A DNA stretch of 64,000 bases from Piscinibacter caeni (GCA_003265685.1 QJOU01000043.1:1-64000); one strand, 5' to 3'. Shown: positions 1 through 11,000, numbered from the stretch's first letter. Notes: generated from the letters alone by a model not told the origin. A program made the numbers and translations.

Positions 1-383
1 CCTCGGGCCCCGCGCCGACCGCGCTCGCGCAGGAGCTGGCGCAGGTGAACGCCGACCTGGCCCTGCGCCGCCGCGCGCTCGACGAACTCGAGCGCGGCCT
101 GGCGACGCCGCAGTCCAGCCATGCGGCGCGGCTGCGCCTGGTCGCGCAGAGCCTGCCGCCGGCGGCCTGGCTGACCGGGCTGACGCTGGCCGACGGCCGC
201 ATCGAGCTGGTCGGCATGACGCGCCGGCCCGAGGTGCTGCGCCCCTGGCTGGAGCGCCTCGCGCACGAGCCGCTGACGGCCGGGCTGCCGCTGTCGGCGC
301 TGAAGGTCGAGCGTGCCGGCGACGAGGGCTGGCGCTTCGAGATCGCCGGCGACGCGCCGGGCCGGCCGGAGGTGGCGCGATGA
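1..383 (+). CDS. PilN/MshI-like pilus inner-membrane protein, C-terminal part
   Basis: The reading frame is open from the first bases of the window, so only the C-terminal part (about 127 residues) is visible. It has a heptad-like charged stretch (roughly the first 40 visible residues) followed by a small alpha/beta domain with the pattern 'AWLTGLTLADGRIELVG'. This layout is typical of the periplasmic part of PilN/GspL-type proteins, which join the cytoplasmic ATPase platform to the pilus alignment complex. It overlaps the next gene by 4 bases and heads the MshJ-MshK-MshL run, which supports an MshI/PilN role. A GTG at 45 is in frame but is unlikely to be the real start. Confidence 0.6.
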   Translation, partial: SGPAPTALAQELAQVNADLALRRRALDELERGLATPQSSHAARLRLVAQSLPPAAWLTGLTLADGRIELVGMTRRPEVLRPWLERLAHEPLTAGLPLSALKVERAGDEGWRFEIAGDAPGRPEVAR

Positions 384-1024
384 CGGCCTTCTGGAGCGCG
401 CAGGCGCGCCGCATCGATGCGCTCTCGCTGCGCGAGCGGGTGATCATGTTCGTCTCCGCGGTGCTGGTGCTGGGCGCGCTCGCCGACACCCTGGTGCTCG
501 CGCCGCAGATGGCCACGCGCCGTGCGCTGGCCGAGCAGCTGCGCCGCAGCGCCGACGAGCTCGGCGCGCTGCGCAGCCAGCTCGAGGCGGCCCGCACCCG
601 CGCAGCCGACTCGCCCGAGGCGCGCCAGCGCGCCGCGCTGGAGGCGGCCCGGCGCGAACTGGCGCAGCTCGACGGCACGCTGCAGGCGCTGCTGGCCGAC
701 CCCGGGCGCCTGACCCGCCTGTCCGGCCTGCTGGAACACACGATGCGCCGCCACGAGCGCCTGGTGCTGACGCGGCTGGCGACGCTGCCCGCCGAAACGT
801 CGACCCCGGCGACCCCGGGCGCGCCGGGGGCGCCCGAGGCCGAGGCGCTGCGCTGGCAGGGGGTCGAGCTCGGCGTGAGCGGGCGCTACCTGGACCTGAT
901 GGACTACCTCGCCGAGCTGGAACGTGCGCTGCCCGGCGTGCGCTGGGGCCGCCTGCAGATCGGCACGCAGTCCGAGCCGCCGCAACTCACAGTACGGCTG
1001 CTGCTGCCGGGAGGGCTGCGATGA
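380..1024 (+). CDS. MSHA biogenesis protein MshJ-like (GspM/PilO class)
   Basis: 214 residues. There is a short N-terminal cytoplasmic piece, one membrane segment near residues 20-45 (IMFVSAVLVLGALADTLVL), then a long Ala/Arg/Glu-rich coiled coil (about 50-120) and a C-terminal ferredoxin-like fold ending in 'VRLLLPGG'. This is the GspM/PilO/MshJ arrangement, which forms the inner-membrane alignment complex of type IV pili and type II secretion. The start overlaps the upstream stop (ATGA) and the stop overlaps the next start, so translation is probably coupled. The assignment to MSHA rather than to another pilus type rests on the downstream MshL-type secretin. Confidence 0.65.
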   Translation: MTAFWSAQARRIDALSLRERVIMFVSAVLVLGALADTLVLAPQMATRRALAEQLRRSADELGALRSQLEAARTRAADSPEARQRAALEAARRELAQLDGTLQALLADPGRLTRLSGLLEHTMRRHERLVLTRLATLPAETSTPATPGAPGAPEAEALRWQGVELGVSGRYLDLMDYLAELERALPGVRWGRLQIGTQSEPPQLTVRLLLPGGLR

Positions 1025-1458
1025 GGGCCTGGCTGCTCCTGCTGGCCGCCGGCTGCGGCAGCGCCGCCGCCGAGCCGCTGCGCGACCCGATGTTGCCGCC
1101 CGCCGAGGCCCGCCTGGCGGCGCCCGCGGGCAGCGCCCCTGCGGGCGCGCCGGGCGCGCCGGTGCTGCGCCAGATCCTCGTCGTCGACGGGCGTCGTTAT
1201 GCCGTCGAAGGCACGCGGCTGCGCGGCGTCGGCGAGCGCTTCGGCGGCGCGCGCATCGAGCGCATCGGCGACGACGCGATCTGGCTGCGCGACGGCACGC
1301 GCGTGCAGCGCGTGCCGCTGTTCGCCGGCGTCACGCGCGTGGCTGCCGCTGAACCAGACCCGCCCGCGCCGGCCGCCGTGGCCGCGTCGGCCCCCCGCCC
1401 CTTCCCCGCCCCGGCCCTGGCCCGGGCACCCCGATACCGACCCACGGACACGCCATGA
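1021..1458 (+). CDS. MSHA biogenesis protein MshK-like
   Basis: 145 residues starting at an ATG that overlaps the upstream stop. It has an N-terminal signal-like stretch (AWLLLLAAGCGSAAA), then 'LRDPMLPP', which resembles the DPxRPP motif of MshK/PilP-type pilus pilotin or alignment proteins. A small beta-rich domain follows (about residues 45-105), then a Pro/Ala-rich tail. Such proteins link the inner-membrane complex to the secretin. A longer in-frame ORF beginning at 313 exists, but it runs through the mshJ coding region in another frame and is not credible. The family call rests on position and the DPM/LPP motif. Confidence 0.55.
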   Translation: MRAWLLLLAAGCGSAAAEPLRDPMLPPAEARLAAPAGSAPAGAPGAPVLRQILVVDGRRYAVEGTRLRGVGERFGGARIERIGDDAIWLRDGTRVQRVPLFAGVTRVAAAEPDPPAPAAVAASAPRPFPAPALARAPRYRPTDTP

Positions 1459-3179
1459 ACGCCGTGCTCACCACCCCCCGCCTCCTGCTGGCCGCCGTCG
1501 CGGTGCTGCTGCTGTCCGGCTGCGCCGACCGGCCGCCCTGGCGCGCCCTCGCGATCGGCGAACCGCAGCGCCTGCAGCTCGGGCTGCCGGCCGCGCCGGC
1601 CTCGGCCCCCGCGGCGCCGGCCGCGCCGGTGGCCGTCGCGCCGCCACCGGCCCCGCGCGAGGCGGCGCCGCCCGAGCCGCGCTTCGACCTGATCGTGGCC
1701 GGTGCGCAGGCGCGCGACGTGTTCCTCTCGATGGTGGCCGACACGCGCTACAGCATGCTGATGCACCCGGAGGTGGCGGGCACGCTCTCGGTCACGCTGC
1801 GCGGCGTGACGATGCGCGAGGCGCTCGAGTCGATCCGCGACGTCTACGGCTACGACTTCCGCATCGACGGCCGGCGCGTCACCGTCTACCCGCCGACGCT
1901 GCAGACGCGCATCTTCCAGGTCAACTACCTGCAGGCCAAGCGCCAGGGCCGCAGCGAGCTGCGCGTCAGCGGCGGCTCGGCGCCGGTGGCGAACAACAAC
2001 GGCAGCGGCGCGAACGCGACCGGCAGCGCCAGCCTGGCCCAGCCCGAGAGCAGCCAGGTGACCACCAGCTCGACGAGCGACTTCTGGACCGAGACCACCG
2101 AGGCGCTGCGCGCGGTGGTCGGCGGCGCACCCGGGCGCAACGTGGTCAGCAGCCCGCAGTCGGGCACGATCGCGGTGCGTGCGATGCCCGACGAGCTGCG
2201 CCAGGTGGAGAACTTCCTGCGCAGCACGCGTGCGGCGATCGAGCGCCAGGTGATGCTGGAGGCGAAGATCGTCGAGGTCGAGCTGCGCGAGGGCTTCGAG
2301 AGCGGGGTCGACTGGTCCTACCTGCGCGCGCGCGGCGCCGCCGGGCAGACCAGCGGCTACGCCGGCAACCCGCTGCTCACCAACAACAAGGGCCTGCCGA
2401 CGCTGACGGCCGCGCCCGACGGCCTGCGCCTGGACGGCGTCTCGCTGCCCGCCGGCGGGCATGGCGCGCTGGGCCTGTCGATCGCGAACAACGGCTTCGC
2501 CGCGGTGCTCGGCTTCCTCGAGACGCAGGGCGACGTGCAGATCCTCTCCAGCCCGCGCGTGGCGACGCTGAACAACCAGAAGGCGGTGCTCAAGGTCGGC
2601 ACCGACGAGTACTTCGTCACCAACGTCTCGGGCGGCACCATCGCCACCGGCACCGCCAACACGACCGGCACGACCACGCTGCCGACGCTGACGCTGACGC
2701 CCTTCTTCAGCGGCATCGCGCTGGACGTGACGCCGCAGATCGACGAGGCCGACACGATCACGCTGCACGTGCACCCCTCGGTCAGCGCGGTGAGCGAGAA
2801 GACCAAGCAGATCGACCTCGGCACGATCGGCAACTACCGGCTGCCGCTGGCCTCCAGCAGCGTCAACGAGACCGACACCGTGGTGCGCGTGCCCGACGGC
2901 CAGATCGTCGCCATCGGCGGGCTGATGCAGCAGGAGAGCACGCGCAGCAACTCGGGCCTGCCCGGCGCGGCCGGCAACATCGTCACGCGCACCTTGTTCG
3001 GCAACAACCAGGGCAGCGGGCGCAAGAAGGAGCTGGTGGTGCTGATCCGCCCGACCGTCATCCGCGGCGCGGACGACTGGCAGCGCAGCACGCGCGAATC
3101 CGCCGCGGCGCTCGACGAGCTGGACCGCGCACGGACCCGCGTCATCACGCTGGACGGCAGCAAGCCGGCGGCGAAGTAG
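1455..3179 (+). CDS. mshL: Pilus (MSHA-type) secretin MshL
   Basis: 574 residues. A lipoprotein signal peptide with lipobox LSGC (Cys near residue 24) is followed by a Pro/Ala linker, a secretin N-domain (about 75-145: 'FDLIVAGAQARDVFLSMVA', 'LRGVTMREALESI'), a Gly/Asn/Ser-rich low-complexity region (about 170-205) and a C-terminal secretin domain (about 350-555) with 'VQILSSPRVATLNNQKA' and 'VPDGQIVAIGGLMQQES'. It would form the outer-membrane ring through which the pilus passes. It is the last gene of the operon; a strong hairpin overlaps its stop codon. Confidence 0.85.
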   Translation: MNAVLTTPRLLLAAVAVLLLSGCADRPPWRALAIGEPQRLQLGLPAAPASAPAAPAAPVAVAPPPAPREAAPPEPRFDLIVAGAQARDVFLSMVADTRYSMLMHPEVAGTLSVTLRGVTMREALESIRDVYGYDFRIDGRRVTVYPPTLQTRIFQVNYLQAKRQGRSELRVSGGSAPVANNNGSGANATGSASLAQPESSQVTTSSTSDFWTETTEALRAVVGGAPGRNVVSSPQSGTIAVRAMPDELRQVENFLRSTRAAIERQVMLEAKIVEVELREGFESGVDWSYLRARGAAGQTSGYAGNPLLTNNKGLPTLTAAPDGLRLDGVSLPAGGHGALGLSIANNGFAAVLGFLETQGDVQILSSPRVATLNNQKAVLKVGTDEYFVTNVSGGTIATGTANTTGTTTLPTLTLTPFFSGIALDVTPQIDEADTITLHVHPSVSAVSEKTKQIDLGTIGNYRLPLASSSVNETDTVVRVPDGQIVAIGGLMQQESTRSNSGLPGAAGNIVTRTLFGNNQGSGRKKELVVLIRPTVIRGADDWQRSTRESAAALDELDRARTRVITLDGSKPAAK

Positions 3180-3200
3180 GAGTCTGCGCGGCAGACTCCT
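3178..3200. terminator. Hairpin terminator between mshL and the rhamnose operon
   Basis: A perfect 10-bp inverted repeat, AGGAGTCTGC / GCAGACTCCT, with a 3-base GCG loop, begins within the mshL stop codon and lies 9 bases beyond the end of the convergent rhaM gene. It is placed to end transcription from both directions. There is no T-tract, so it may stop only one direction efficiently or work with Rho. Confidence 0.7.
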
Positions 3201-3209
3201 GGCCGCGCG

Positions 3210-3524
3210 TCAGTCGAGGTGGAACATCGGCTGAAGCGCGCGCTGGCGCGGCGAGCCGTCGGCGTTCGTCTCCATGATGTCGGCCATGTGGCGCCACCAT
3301 CGCTGCATCGGCTCGGTATCCGGCAGGCTGGCCATCCGGTGGTCCGACGTGCGGCGCAGCACCGCGAACAGCAGGTTCGTCTCGGCGTCGAGGAAGATGC
3401 TGTAGTCGCGGATGCCGGCAGCGTGCAGCAAGGCCTGCAGCTCGGGCCAGATCGCGTCGTGGCGGCGCCGGTACTCCTCGGCCTGGCCGGGCTTCAGGAA
3501 CATCGTGAAGGCGATCTGTTCCAT
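3210..3524 (-). CDS. rhaM: L-rhamnose mutarotase
   Basis: 104 residues, the usual size of the RhaM/RhaU family. Recognisable family features are the start 'EQIAFTMFLKPGQAEEYRRR' with 'HDAIWPEL', and the 'YSIFLD' and 'RWWRHMADIM' segments; the His and the Tyr/Trp residues form the anomer-binding pocket in the family. It interconverts alpha- and beta-L-rhamnose and so feeds the dehydrogenase, which uses one anomer. It is the last gene of the minus-strand rhamnose operon, 5 bases after the permease gene. It is the strongest single indicator that the cluster is for rhamnose rather than fucose. Confidence 0.9.
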   Translation of the reverse strand: MEQIAFTMFLKPGQAEEYRRRHDAIWPELQALLHAAGIRDYSIFLDAETNLLFAVLRRTSDHRMASLPDTEPMQRWWRHMADIMETNADGSPRQRALQPMFHLD

Positions 3525-3529
3525 GGTGC

Positions 3530-4528
3530 TCAATGCCTGCGCGCGCCGGCGCCGCCGCGCAGCAGCACGGGCAGCGTGATCGTCACCAGCAGCAGCGTGC
3601 CGATCACGATCGTCATGATGATGCCCGGCACGTTGGCCAGGCCGAGGCCGTAGGTCACGAGCCCGAGCGTCAGCACCGCCAGCATCACGCCGGCGATCGT
3701 GCCGCTGCCGCCGGCGATGCTCACGCCGCCGAGGATCACCATCGTGATCGCCTCGAGTTCCCAGCCGAGCGCGATGTTCGGCCGCGTGCTGCCGATGCGG
3801 CCGGTCAGCAGCACCGCCGCCAGCCCGGCCATCGCGCCGGTCAGCACGAACAGCACGAAGCGGTGCCGGTCGACCGCGATGCCCGAGAAGCGCGCCGCCA
3901 CCGGGTTGGCGCCGATCGCATACAGGCGGCGACCGAAGCTGCTGCCGTGCAGCACGGCGGCGAACAGCAGCGCACAGACCAGCAGGATCACGAACGAGCG
4001 CGGCACGACGCCGAAGAAGTAGCCCTGGCCCCAGTCGCCCAGCGCCTCGGGGTAGCCGGTGTAGGCCTGGTCGCCGAGCACGACCTGGGCGATGCCGCGG
4101 AACAGCGACATCGTGCCGATCGTCACGACGATCGATGGGATGCCGAAGCGCGTCACCAGCGTGCCGTTGAGCGTGCCGCACAGCGCGCCGACCGCGATGC
4201 CGATCAGCGCCAGGCCCGGCGCCGGCACGCCGAGCTGGTTCGCGAACCCCATCGCCACCGACGAGACCGCGAGGATGCCCGACACCGAGATGTCGATCTC
4301 GCGCACGATGATCAGCAGCGCCATCGGCAGCGCGATCAGTGCCTTCTCGCTGAAGTTGAAGGTGCTGTCGGCCAGGTTGTAGGGGTCGAGGAAGCCGCTC
4401 AGCCGCATGCCGCCGACCACGAACACGAGCAGCAGCAGCCCGAGCAGCAGCGCCTCCCAGCGGCGCAGTGCAGCGCCCAGGCTCGGCGCCGCGCGGTCCT
4501 CGATGCGGTGCCTGATGACCGCGCTCAT
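3530..4528 (-). CDS. rhaQ: L-rhamnose ABC transporter permease (RhaQ-like)
   Basis: 332 residues with eight or more hydrophobic segments and the conserved BPD_transp_2 signature 'REIDISVSGILAVSSVAMGF' (about residues 78-97), plus 'AITMVILGGVSIAGGSGTIAG' style loops. This is the RbsC/AraH class of sugar permeases of the inner membrane. The start ATG overlaps the stop of the adjacent permease gene by 4 bases. The two permeases probably form a heterodimer with RhaT, which matches the RhaSTPQ importer of rhizobia. The rhaQ/rhaP naming is by order and analogy. Confidence 0.8.
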   Translation of the reverse strand: MSAVIRHRIEDRAAPSLGAALRRWEALLLGLLLLVFVVGGMRLSGFLDPYNLADSTFNFSEKALIALPMALLIIVREIDISVSGILAVSSVAMGFANQLGVPAPGLALIGIAVGALCGTLNGTLVTRFGIPSIVVTIGTMSLFRGIAQVVLGDQAYTGYPEALGDWGQGYFFGVVPRSFVILLVCALLFAAVLHGSSFGRRLYAIGANPVAARFSGIAVDRHRFVLFVLTGAMAGLAAVLLTGRIGSTRPNIALGWELEAITMVILGGVSIAGGSGTIAGVMLAVLTLGLVTYGLGLANVPGIIMTIVIGTLLLVTITLPVLLRGGAGARRH

Positions 4529-5507
4529 GTCGCCTCCCTCGCCTGCAGCGGCAGGATCTGCTTGCCGGTACGCCGCCCCTCGCGGGCGTTGACGACCACC
4601 GCGACGACGATCACCGTGCCGGTGATCGCGCTCTGCCAGAACGGCGACACCTGCACCAGCGGCAGCGCGTTGCTGATCACGCCGAGGAACAGCGCGCCGA
4701 GCAGCGCGCCCGCCACCGAGCCGGTGCCGCCGGCGATGCTGATGCCGCCGATCACGCAGGCGGCGATCACGTTCAGCTCGAAGCCGTTCGCGATCTCGGT
4801 GAACGCCACGGCGTAACGCGCCACCCACAGGTAGCCGCACAGCCCGGCGACCCCGCCCGAGATCGTGTAGACCGCGCACACGCGCCGCCTGACCGGCACG
4901 CCGACGTAACCCGCCGCGACCGGGTGGTTGCCGATGGCGTACAGCTCGCGGCCGAAGCGGGTGTGGCGGGTCACGAACCAGCCCAGCAGCGTCGCGCCGA
5001 CGGCAAACCAGACCAGGTGCGTCAAGCCCAGGAGTCGCTCGAGCGGGAAGCCGATGAAGGCCGGGCTCATCTGGTGCGAGGACACCCAGGCCCCGCCCGA
5101 GAGCACGAAGATCATGCCGCGGAACACGCTCATGCTGCCCAGCGTGACGACGATCGCCGGCAGGCGCAGCAGGCCGATCAGCACGCCGTTGATCGAACCG
5201 AGCGCGGCGCCGAGGGCGATCGCCACGGCGATCAGCAGCGGCACCGGCAACGCGGGCAACTTCTGCCCGAGCAGCGCCACCGCCATGCCGCACAGCGCGA
5301 GGTTGGCCGCCACCGACAGGTCGACGCCGCGCGTCAGGATCACCAGCATCTGCGCCAGCACCATCATGACCAGGATCGCCGCATCGGTGAGCAGGCTGTC
5401 GATGCTCTTCACGCTCAGGAACACCGGCGCGCGCAGACCGATGATCGCCACCAGCAGCGCCAGGATGATCGCCAGCTGCAGCTCGCGCAGCTTGAGAAGC
5501 GAGCTGT

Positions 5508-5511
<4 letters not shown>
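4525..5511 (-). CDS. rhaP: L-rhamnose ABC transporter permease (RhaP-like)
   Basis: 328 residues, a polytopic BPD_transp_2 family permease. The core signature is 'LTRGVDLSVAANLALCGMAV' (about residues 60-79), with a second glycine-rich loop 'GGISIAGGTGSVAGALLGA'. It is translationally coupled to both neighbours (4-base overlaps with the RhaT ATPase gene and the second permease gene). It forms the membrane channel of the rhamnose importer with its paralogue. The two permeases differ clearly in sequence, so this is not a recent duplication. Confidence 0.8.
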
Positions 5512-7055
<1,544 letters not shown>

Positions 7056-7068
7056 CCCCGACCCGACC

Positions 7069-8076
7069 TCAGAAGATCTTGGCGAACTGCTCGACGTTGC
7101 TCGCGTCGTAGGTGAAGGGAGCGGCCATCGCCGCCTCGCCGTCGCCCTCGATCGTGATCTTGCCCATCCGGCCGGCCTCGATCTGCTCGCCCTGCTTGCC
7201 GCTCGCCTTGCCCTTCACGAAGGCATAGGCCAGGCGCGTCGCCGAGTAGCCGAGGTCGATCGGGTTCCAGATCGCGAAGCTCTTCACCGCGCCGCTCTTC
7301 ACGTGGCCCGCCATCTCCGAGGGCAGGCCGAGGCCGGTGACGTAGACCTTGCCGACCAGCTTCTCGTCGGCCACCGCCTTGGCCGACGCGACGATGCCCA
7401 CCGTGGTCGGCGCGACGATCACCTTCAGGTTCGGATTGCTGCGCAGCAGGCCGAGCGCCTCGCGGTAGCTCTTGTCGGACTGGTCGTCGCCGTAGACCAC
7501 GTTGACCAGCTTGAGCTTGCCGAATTCGGGCTTGGCGAGCGCCTTCTTCATCTCCGCGATCCAGATGTTCTGGTTGGTCGCCTGCGCGGTGGCCGAGAGG
7601 ATCGCAATGTCGCCGCCCGCGCCGCCGGTCGCCGCGCTCGCCATCTCGGCGAGCTTGGTGCCGATCAGCGCATTGTTCGACGGATTCAGCTGCATCAGCC
7701 GGCCGGCCGGCGCGATGCCGCTGTCGAACGAGATCACCTTGATGCCGCGCTGCATCGCGCGCTTGGCGATCGGCACCAGCGCGTCCTTGTCGTTGGCCGA
7801 GATCACCAGCGCGTCGACCTTCTGGCTGATCAGCGAGTTGATCACCTCGATCTGCGCCTCGGCGGTCGGCGCGGTCGGGCCGGTGTAGATCAGCTCGACG
7901 TCGCCGAGCTCCTTCGCGGCGGCCTTGCCACCTTCGTGCGCGGCGTCGAAGAAGCCGTTGCCCAGGCTCTTGACGACCATCGCGATCTTCACCTTGTCCG
8001 CGGCCGCGGCGGTGCCGGCGGCCAGGGCCAGCAACAGCGCGGCACTCAGCGTGGAGAGGGTCTTCGAGATGCTCAT
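7069..8076 (-). CDS. rhaS: L-rhamnose-binding periplasmic protein (RhaS)
   Basis: 335 residues. An N-terminal signal peptide ends near 'AGTAAA' (residues 1-25), followed by a Peripla_BP_4 ribose/autoinducer-type binding fold ('KVKIAMVVKSLGNGFFDAAHEGGKAA'). It would bind rhamnose in the periplasm and deliver it to RhaPQT. A good ribosome site (GGAG) precedes the ATG. It is the first transport gene after the catabolic genes, with a 46-base gap to the lactonase gene. Sugar specificity is inferred from the neighbouring mutarotase and rhamnonate dehydratase. Confidence 0.85.
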   Translation of the reverse strand: MSISKTLSTLSAALLLALAAGTAAAADKVKIAMVVKSLGNGFFDAAHEGGKAAAKELGDVELIYTGPTAPTAEAQIEVINSLISQKVDALVISANDKDALVPIAKRAMQRGIKVISFDSGIAPAGRLMQLNPSNNALIGTKLAEMASAATGGAGGDIAILSATAQATNQNIWIAEMKKALAKPEFGKLKLVNVVYGDDQSDKSYREALGLLRSNPNLKVIVAPTTVGIVASAKAVADEKLVGKVYVTGLGLPSEMAGHVKSGAVKSFAIWNPIDLGYSATRLAYAFVKGKASGKQGEQIEAGRMGKITIEGDGEAAMAAPFTYDASNVEQFAKIF

Positions 8077-8122
8077 TGCTTGTCTCCTTGAGGAATGGGG
8101 CTTGCGCAGCCCGGGTTGGAAT

Positions 8123-9028
8123 TCAGAGTCGGTAGACCCGCTCGGCGTTGCCGCGGAACAGCGCGTCGCGCTCGGTCGGCGTCGCGTCGGCGACGATGCG
8201 GTCGTAGGCCGACCACAGATCGGCGTAGCTGCTGTAGAGGCTGTCGACCGGAAAGTTGGAGGCGAACATCGCGCGGTCGGTGCCGAAGGCGTCGATGGTC
8301 TCGAGCGCGTAGGGGCGCAGGCTCTCCACGGACCAGCCGTGGTCGATCATGCCCAGGCCGCTGATCTTCGCGTACACGTTCGGGCAGGCGGCCAGCGCGC
8401 GCATCCCGTCGCGCCAGGCGCGCCAGCCGGCCACGCTGCCGCGGTCGACGAACATGCCGGTGTGGTTCAGCACGATGGTCGTGCCCGGGTGGGCATGCGC
8501 CAGCGCGGCGGCATCGCGCATCTGGCTCGGGTAGATCTGCAGGTCGAACGACAGGCCGAACTGCGCCAGCAGGCCGAAGCCGCGCCGCCACGCCGGCTCG
8601 TGCATGAAGTGCCGGCCGACGTAGTCGTAGTAGGGGTCGGGATGCACGTTCAGCGTCTGGCGGATGCCGCGCACGTTGCGGTATCCGGCATGCGCGGCGA
8701 GCAGGCCCTCGACGTCGGGCCGCGCAAGGTCGGCATAGGCGACGATGCCCTGCGGAAGGCCGGGGCCGTCCGGCGCGTCGGCCAGCGCCTGCAGCCATCG
8801 TGTCTCCTTCAGCGGCTCGCCCGGGTCGTGCGCGGCGTCGACGTGCACCACCTTCTGCACCGCGACACCGGCCGCCGCGGCGAGGAAGTCGCGCGGTTCG
8901 TGGCGCTTCAGGATCGCGCCGCACGGCCCCATGAAGTTGCGTCCGGCCGAGGCCATCCACGGGTAGTGCAGCAGTTCCGGGTTCCAGAAGTGCACGTGCG
9001 GATCGACGACACGCAGCATGGCGCTCAC
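8123..9028 (-). CDS. L-rhamnono-1,4-lactonase (amidohydrolase family)
   Basis: 301 residues of the amidohydrolase_2 (PMDH-type lactonase) family. The N-terminal metal motif is 'VVDPHVHFW' and later family residues are 'IVLNHTGMF' and 'MFASNFPVD'. In the non-phosphorylative pathway the lactonase opens L-rhamnono-lactone made by the dehydrogenase encoded just upstream. The GTG start at 9028 overlaps the stop of that gene; an ATG three codons in (9019) is an alternative start. A fuconolactonase role is possible from sequence alone, but the cluster favours rhamnose. Confidence 0.75.
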   Translation of the reverse strand: MSAMLRVVDPHVHFWNPELLHYPWMASAGRNFMGPCGAILKRHEPRDFLAAAAGVAVQKVVHVDAAHDPGEPLKETRWLQALADAPDGPGLPQGIVAYADLARPDVEGLLAAHAGYRNVRGIRQTLNVHPDPYYDYVGRHFMHEPAWRRGFGLLAQFGLSFDLQIYPSQMRDAAALAHAHPGTTIVLNHTGMFVDRGSVAGWRAWRDGMRALAACPNVYAKISGLGMIDHGWSVESLRPYALETIDAFGTDRAMFASNFPVDSLYSSYADLWSAYDRIVADATPTERDALFRGNAERVYRL

Positions 9029-9786
9029 TGCAGGTTCACGAACATGCCGCCGTCGACCAGGATCTCGGCGCCGGTGACGTAACGCGCCAGGTCGGAGGCG
9101 AGGAAGACCACGCTGCCGGCGATGTCCTCCGGCTGGCCGAGCCGGCCGAGCGGAATGCGCTTCTCGAAGTAGGCGGTCTTCTCGGGCGTCAGGTCGGCGC
9201 GGTTGATGTCGGTGACGATCGTGCCGGGCAGCACCGAGTTGCAGCGGATGCCGTGGCGGCCGAGCGCGATCGCGGCCGACTGCATCAGCGAGTGCTGGGC
9301 CGCCTTGGTCGGCGTGTAGTGGCTCTGGAACTCGCCGCCCACCAGCTTGCTGATCGAGCTGATCGCGATGATCGCGCCGCCGCGACCCTGCTCGACCATG
9401 CGCCGCGCCGCTGCCTGCGCGACGAAGAAGGTGCCTTCGAAGTTGACGCCGACGGTGCGGCGCAGCAGCTCGGGCGGCAGGTCGAGAAAGGCGTGGAAGT
9501 CGCAGATGCCGGCGTTGGCGACGCAGACGTCGACGCCGCCGAACTCGGCCACCGCGGCGTCGACCAGCGCGCCGGCCGTCGCCGGCTCGGCGATGTCGCC
9601 CTGGCGCGCGAAGGCCCGGCGCCCGAGCGCGCGGATCTCGGCGACCACCGACTCGGCCGCATCGGCCGCGCCGGCGAAGTTGAGTGCGACGTTCGCGCCC
9701 TGCTGTGCGCAGCCGAGCGCGATCGCCCGGCCGATGCCGCGCGAGGCACCGGTGACGATGACGGACTTGCCTTCGAGCAGCAGCAT
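9025..9786 (-). CDS. L-rhamnose 1-dehydrogenase (SDR family)
   Basis: 253 residues, classical short-chain dehydrogenase. It has the cofactor motif TGASRGIG (about residues 12-19), 'NAGICDF', catalytic Ser in 'AISSISKL', the YxxxK motif in 'YTPTKAAQHS', and a C-terminal 'GAEILVDGGMFVNLQ'. It oxidises L-rhamnose to the lactone with NAD(P)+. It is 10 bases downstream of the rhamnonate dehydratase gene and overlaps the lactonase gene. Two SDRs occur in this operon. This one is assigned to the first step because it is adjacent to the lactonase; the other resembles the ketodeoxy-acid dehydrogenase and sits next to the final hydrolase. Confidence 0.7.
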   Translation of the reverse strand: MLLLEGKSVIVTGASRGIGRAIALGCAQQGANVALNFAGAADAAESVVAEIRALGRRAFARQGDIAEPATAGALVDAAVAEFGGVDVCVANAGICDFHAFLDLPPELLRRTVGVNFEGTFFVAQAAARRMVEQGRGGAIIAISSISKLVGGEFQSHYTPTKAAQHSLMQSAAIALGRHGIRCNSVLPGTIVTDINRADLTPEKTAYFEKRIPLGRLGQPEDIAGSVVFLASDLARYVTGAEILVDGGMFVNLQ

Positions 9787-9796
9787 GTCTTGCTCC

Positions 9797-10984
9797 TCAA
9801 TGCGTGTACGGGCGCTGCAGCTGGCATTCCGGGTTCAGGCGCACGCCGAAGCCCGGCTTGTCGAGCACCGAGGCCTTCATGCGGCCGTTCACCGGCACCG
9901 GCTCGTCGAGCAGCTGCGGGTGGAACATCGGCACGATCTGGTCGGCGCCCGGCGACATGTTGAGGAACTCGGCGAACGGGCTGTTGTGGCGCGTGATCAC
10001 GAAGTGGTAGCTGTAGACCGACGAGCCGTGCGGCACGACCAGCTTGCCGTGCGCGTCGGCCAGCGCCGAGATCTTGATCAGCTCGGTGATGCCGCCGCAC
10101 CAGCCCACGTCGGGCTGCAGGATGTCGCAGCAGCCCATCTCGAGCAGCAGGCGGAAGCCCCAGCGCGTCGCCTCGTGCTCGCCGGTGGAGACCAGCAGCC
10201 CGCGCGGCACCTTGCGGCGCAGCTCGGCGTAGCCCCAGTAGTCGTCCGGCGGCAGCGCCTCCTCGATCCACTTGAGGCCGAACTCCTCGTGCGCGGCCTT
10301 CGCCAGGCGCGTCGCGTAGTCGCCGTCCAGGCTCATCCAGCAGTCGAGCATCAGCCAGAAATCGGGGCCGACCTTGCTGCGCATGTCGCCGAGCATCTCG
10401 AGGTTCCTGCGCAGCCCGTCCTCGCGCTCGGCCGGGCCGTGGTGCAGCGGCAGCTTGCCGCCGATGAAGCCCTGCGACTTGGCGAAGTCGGGTCGCGCGC
10501 CGGTCATGTAGAAGCTCAGCTCGTCGCGCACCGGGCCGCCGAGCAGCGCGTGCACCGGCTCGCCGCGCAGCTTGCCGAGCAGGTCCCAGAGTGCCAGGTC
10601 GACGCCCGAGATGGTGTTGATCACGATGCCCTTGCGGCCGTAGAAGAGCGTCGCGTGGAACATCTGGTCCCACATCTTCTCGATGTCGGTGGCCTTCTGG
10701 CCTTCGAGGAAGCGCGCCAGGTGCTTCTCGACGATGAAGCAGCCGAGGTCGCCGCCGGTCGTCACCGCGAAGCCGACCGTGCCGTCGCTCGCCTCGATCT
10801 CGACGACCAGCGTGCCCAGCACGTTCAGCCCGAAGCTCTGCCGGCTCCGGCGGTACTCGGGGTAACGCGCCATCGGCGTGGCGATGTGGTCGTCGATCCA
10901 GTGGTCGGCGCCCTGGTCGTGGTAGTCGGCACCGGCGCCGCGCAGCGTGAAGGCGCGGACATGCTTGATCGTGGGGATGGCCAT
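9797..10984 (-). CDS. rhmD: L-rhamnonate dehydratase
   Basis: 395 residues, enolase superfamily (mandelate racemase subgroup). It closely follows the E. coli RhmD pattern throughout: '[19 protein letters not shown]', '[12 protein letters not shown]', '[15 protein letters not shown]', '[16 protein letters not shown]', '[12 protein letters not shown]', '[11 protein letters not shown]' and '[13 protein letters not shown]'. The Asp/Glu/Glu metal ligands and the catalytic His of the enolase barrel are in these motifs. It removes water from L-rhamnonate to give 2-keto-3-deoxy-L-rhamnonate. The ATG at 10984 gives the family N-terminus ([12 protein letters not shown]); a longer upstream frame has no support. 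Confidence 0.92.
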   Translation of the reverse strand: MAIPTIKHVRAFTLRGAGADYHDQGADHWIDDHIATPMARYPEYRRSRQSFGLNVLGTLVVEIEASDGTVGFAVTTGGDLGCFIVEKHLARFLEGQKATDIEKMWDQMFHATLFYGRKGIVINTISGVDLALWDLLGKLRGEPVHALLGGPVRDELSFYMTGARPDFAKSQGFIGGKLPLHHGPAEREDGLRRNLEMLGDMRSKVGPDFWLMLDCWMSLDGDYATRLAKAAHEEFGLKWIEEALPPDDYWGYAELRRKVPRGLLVSTGEHEATRWGFRLLLEMGCCDILQPDVGWCGGITELIKISALADAHGKLVVPHGSSVYSYHFVITRHNSPFAEFLNMSPGADQIVPMFHPQLLDEPVPVNGRMKASVLDKPGFGVRLNPECQLQRPYTH

Positions 10985-11000
10985 CGGGTTCGGGCTCCGT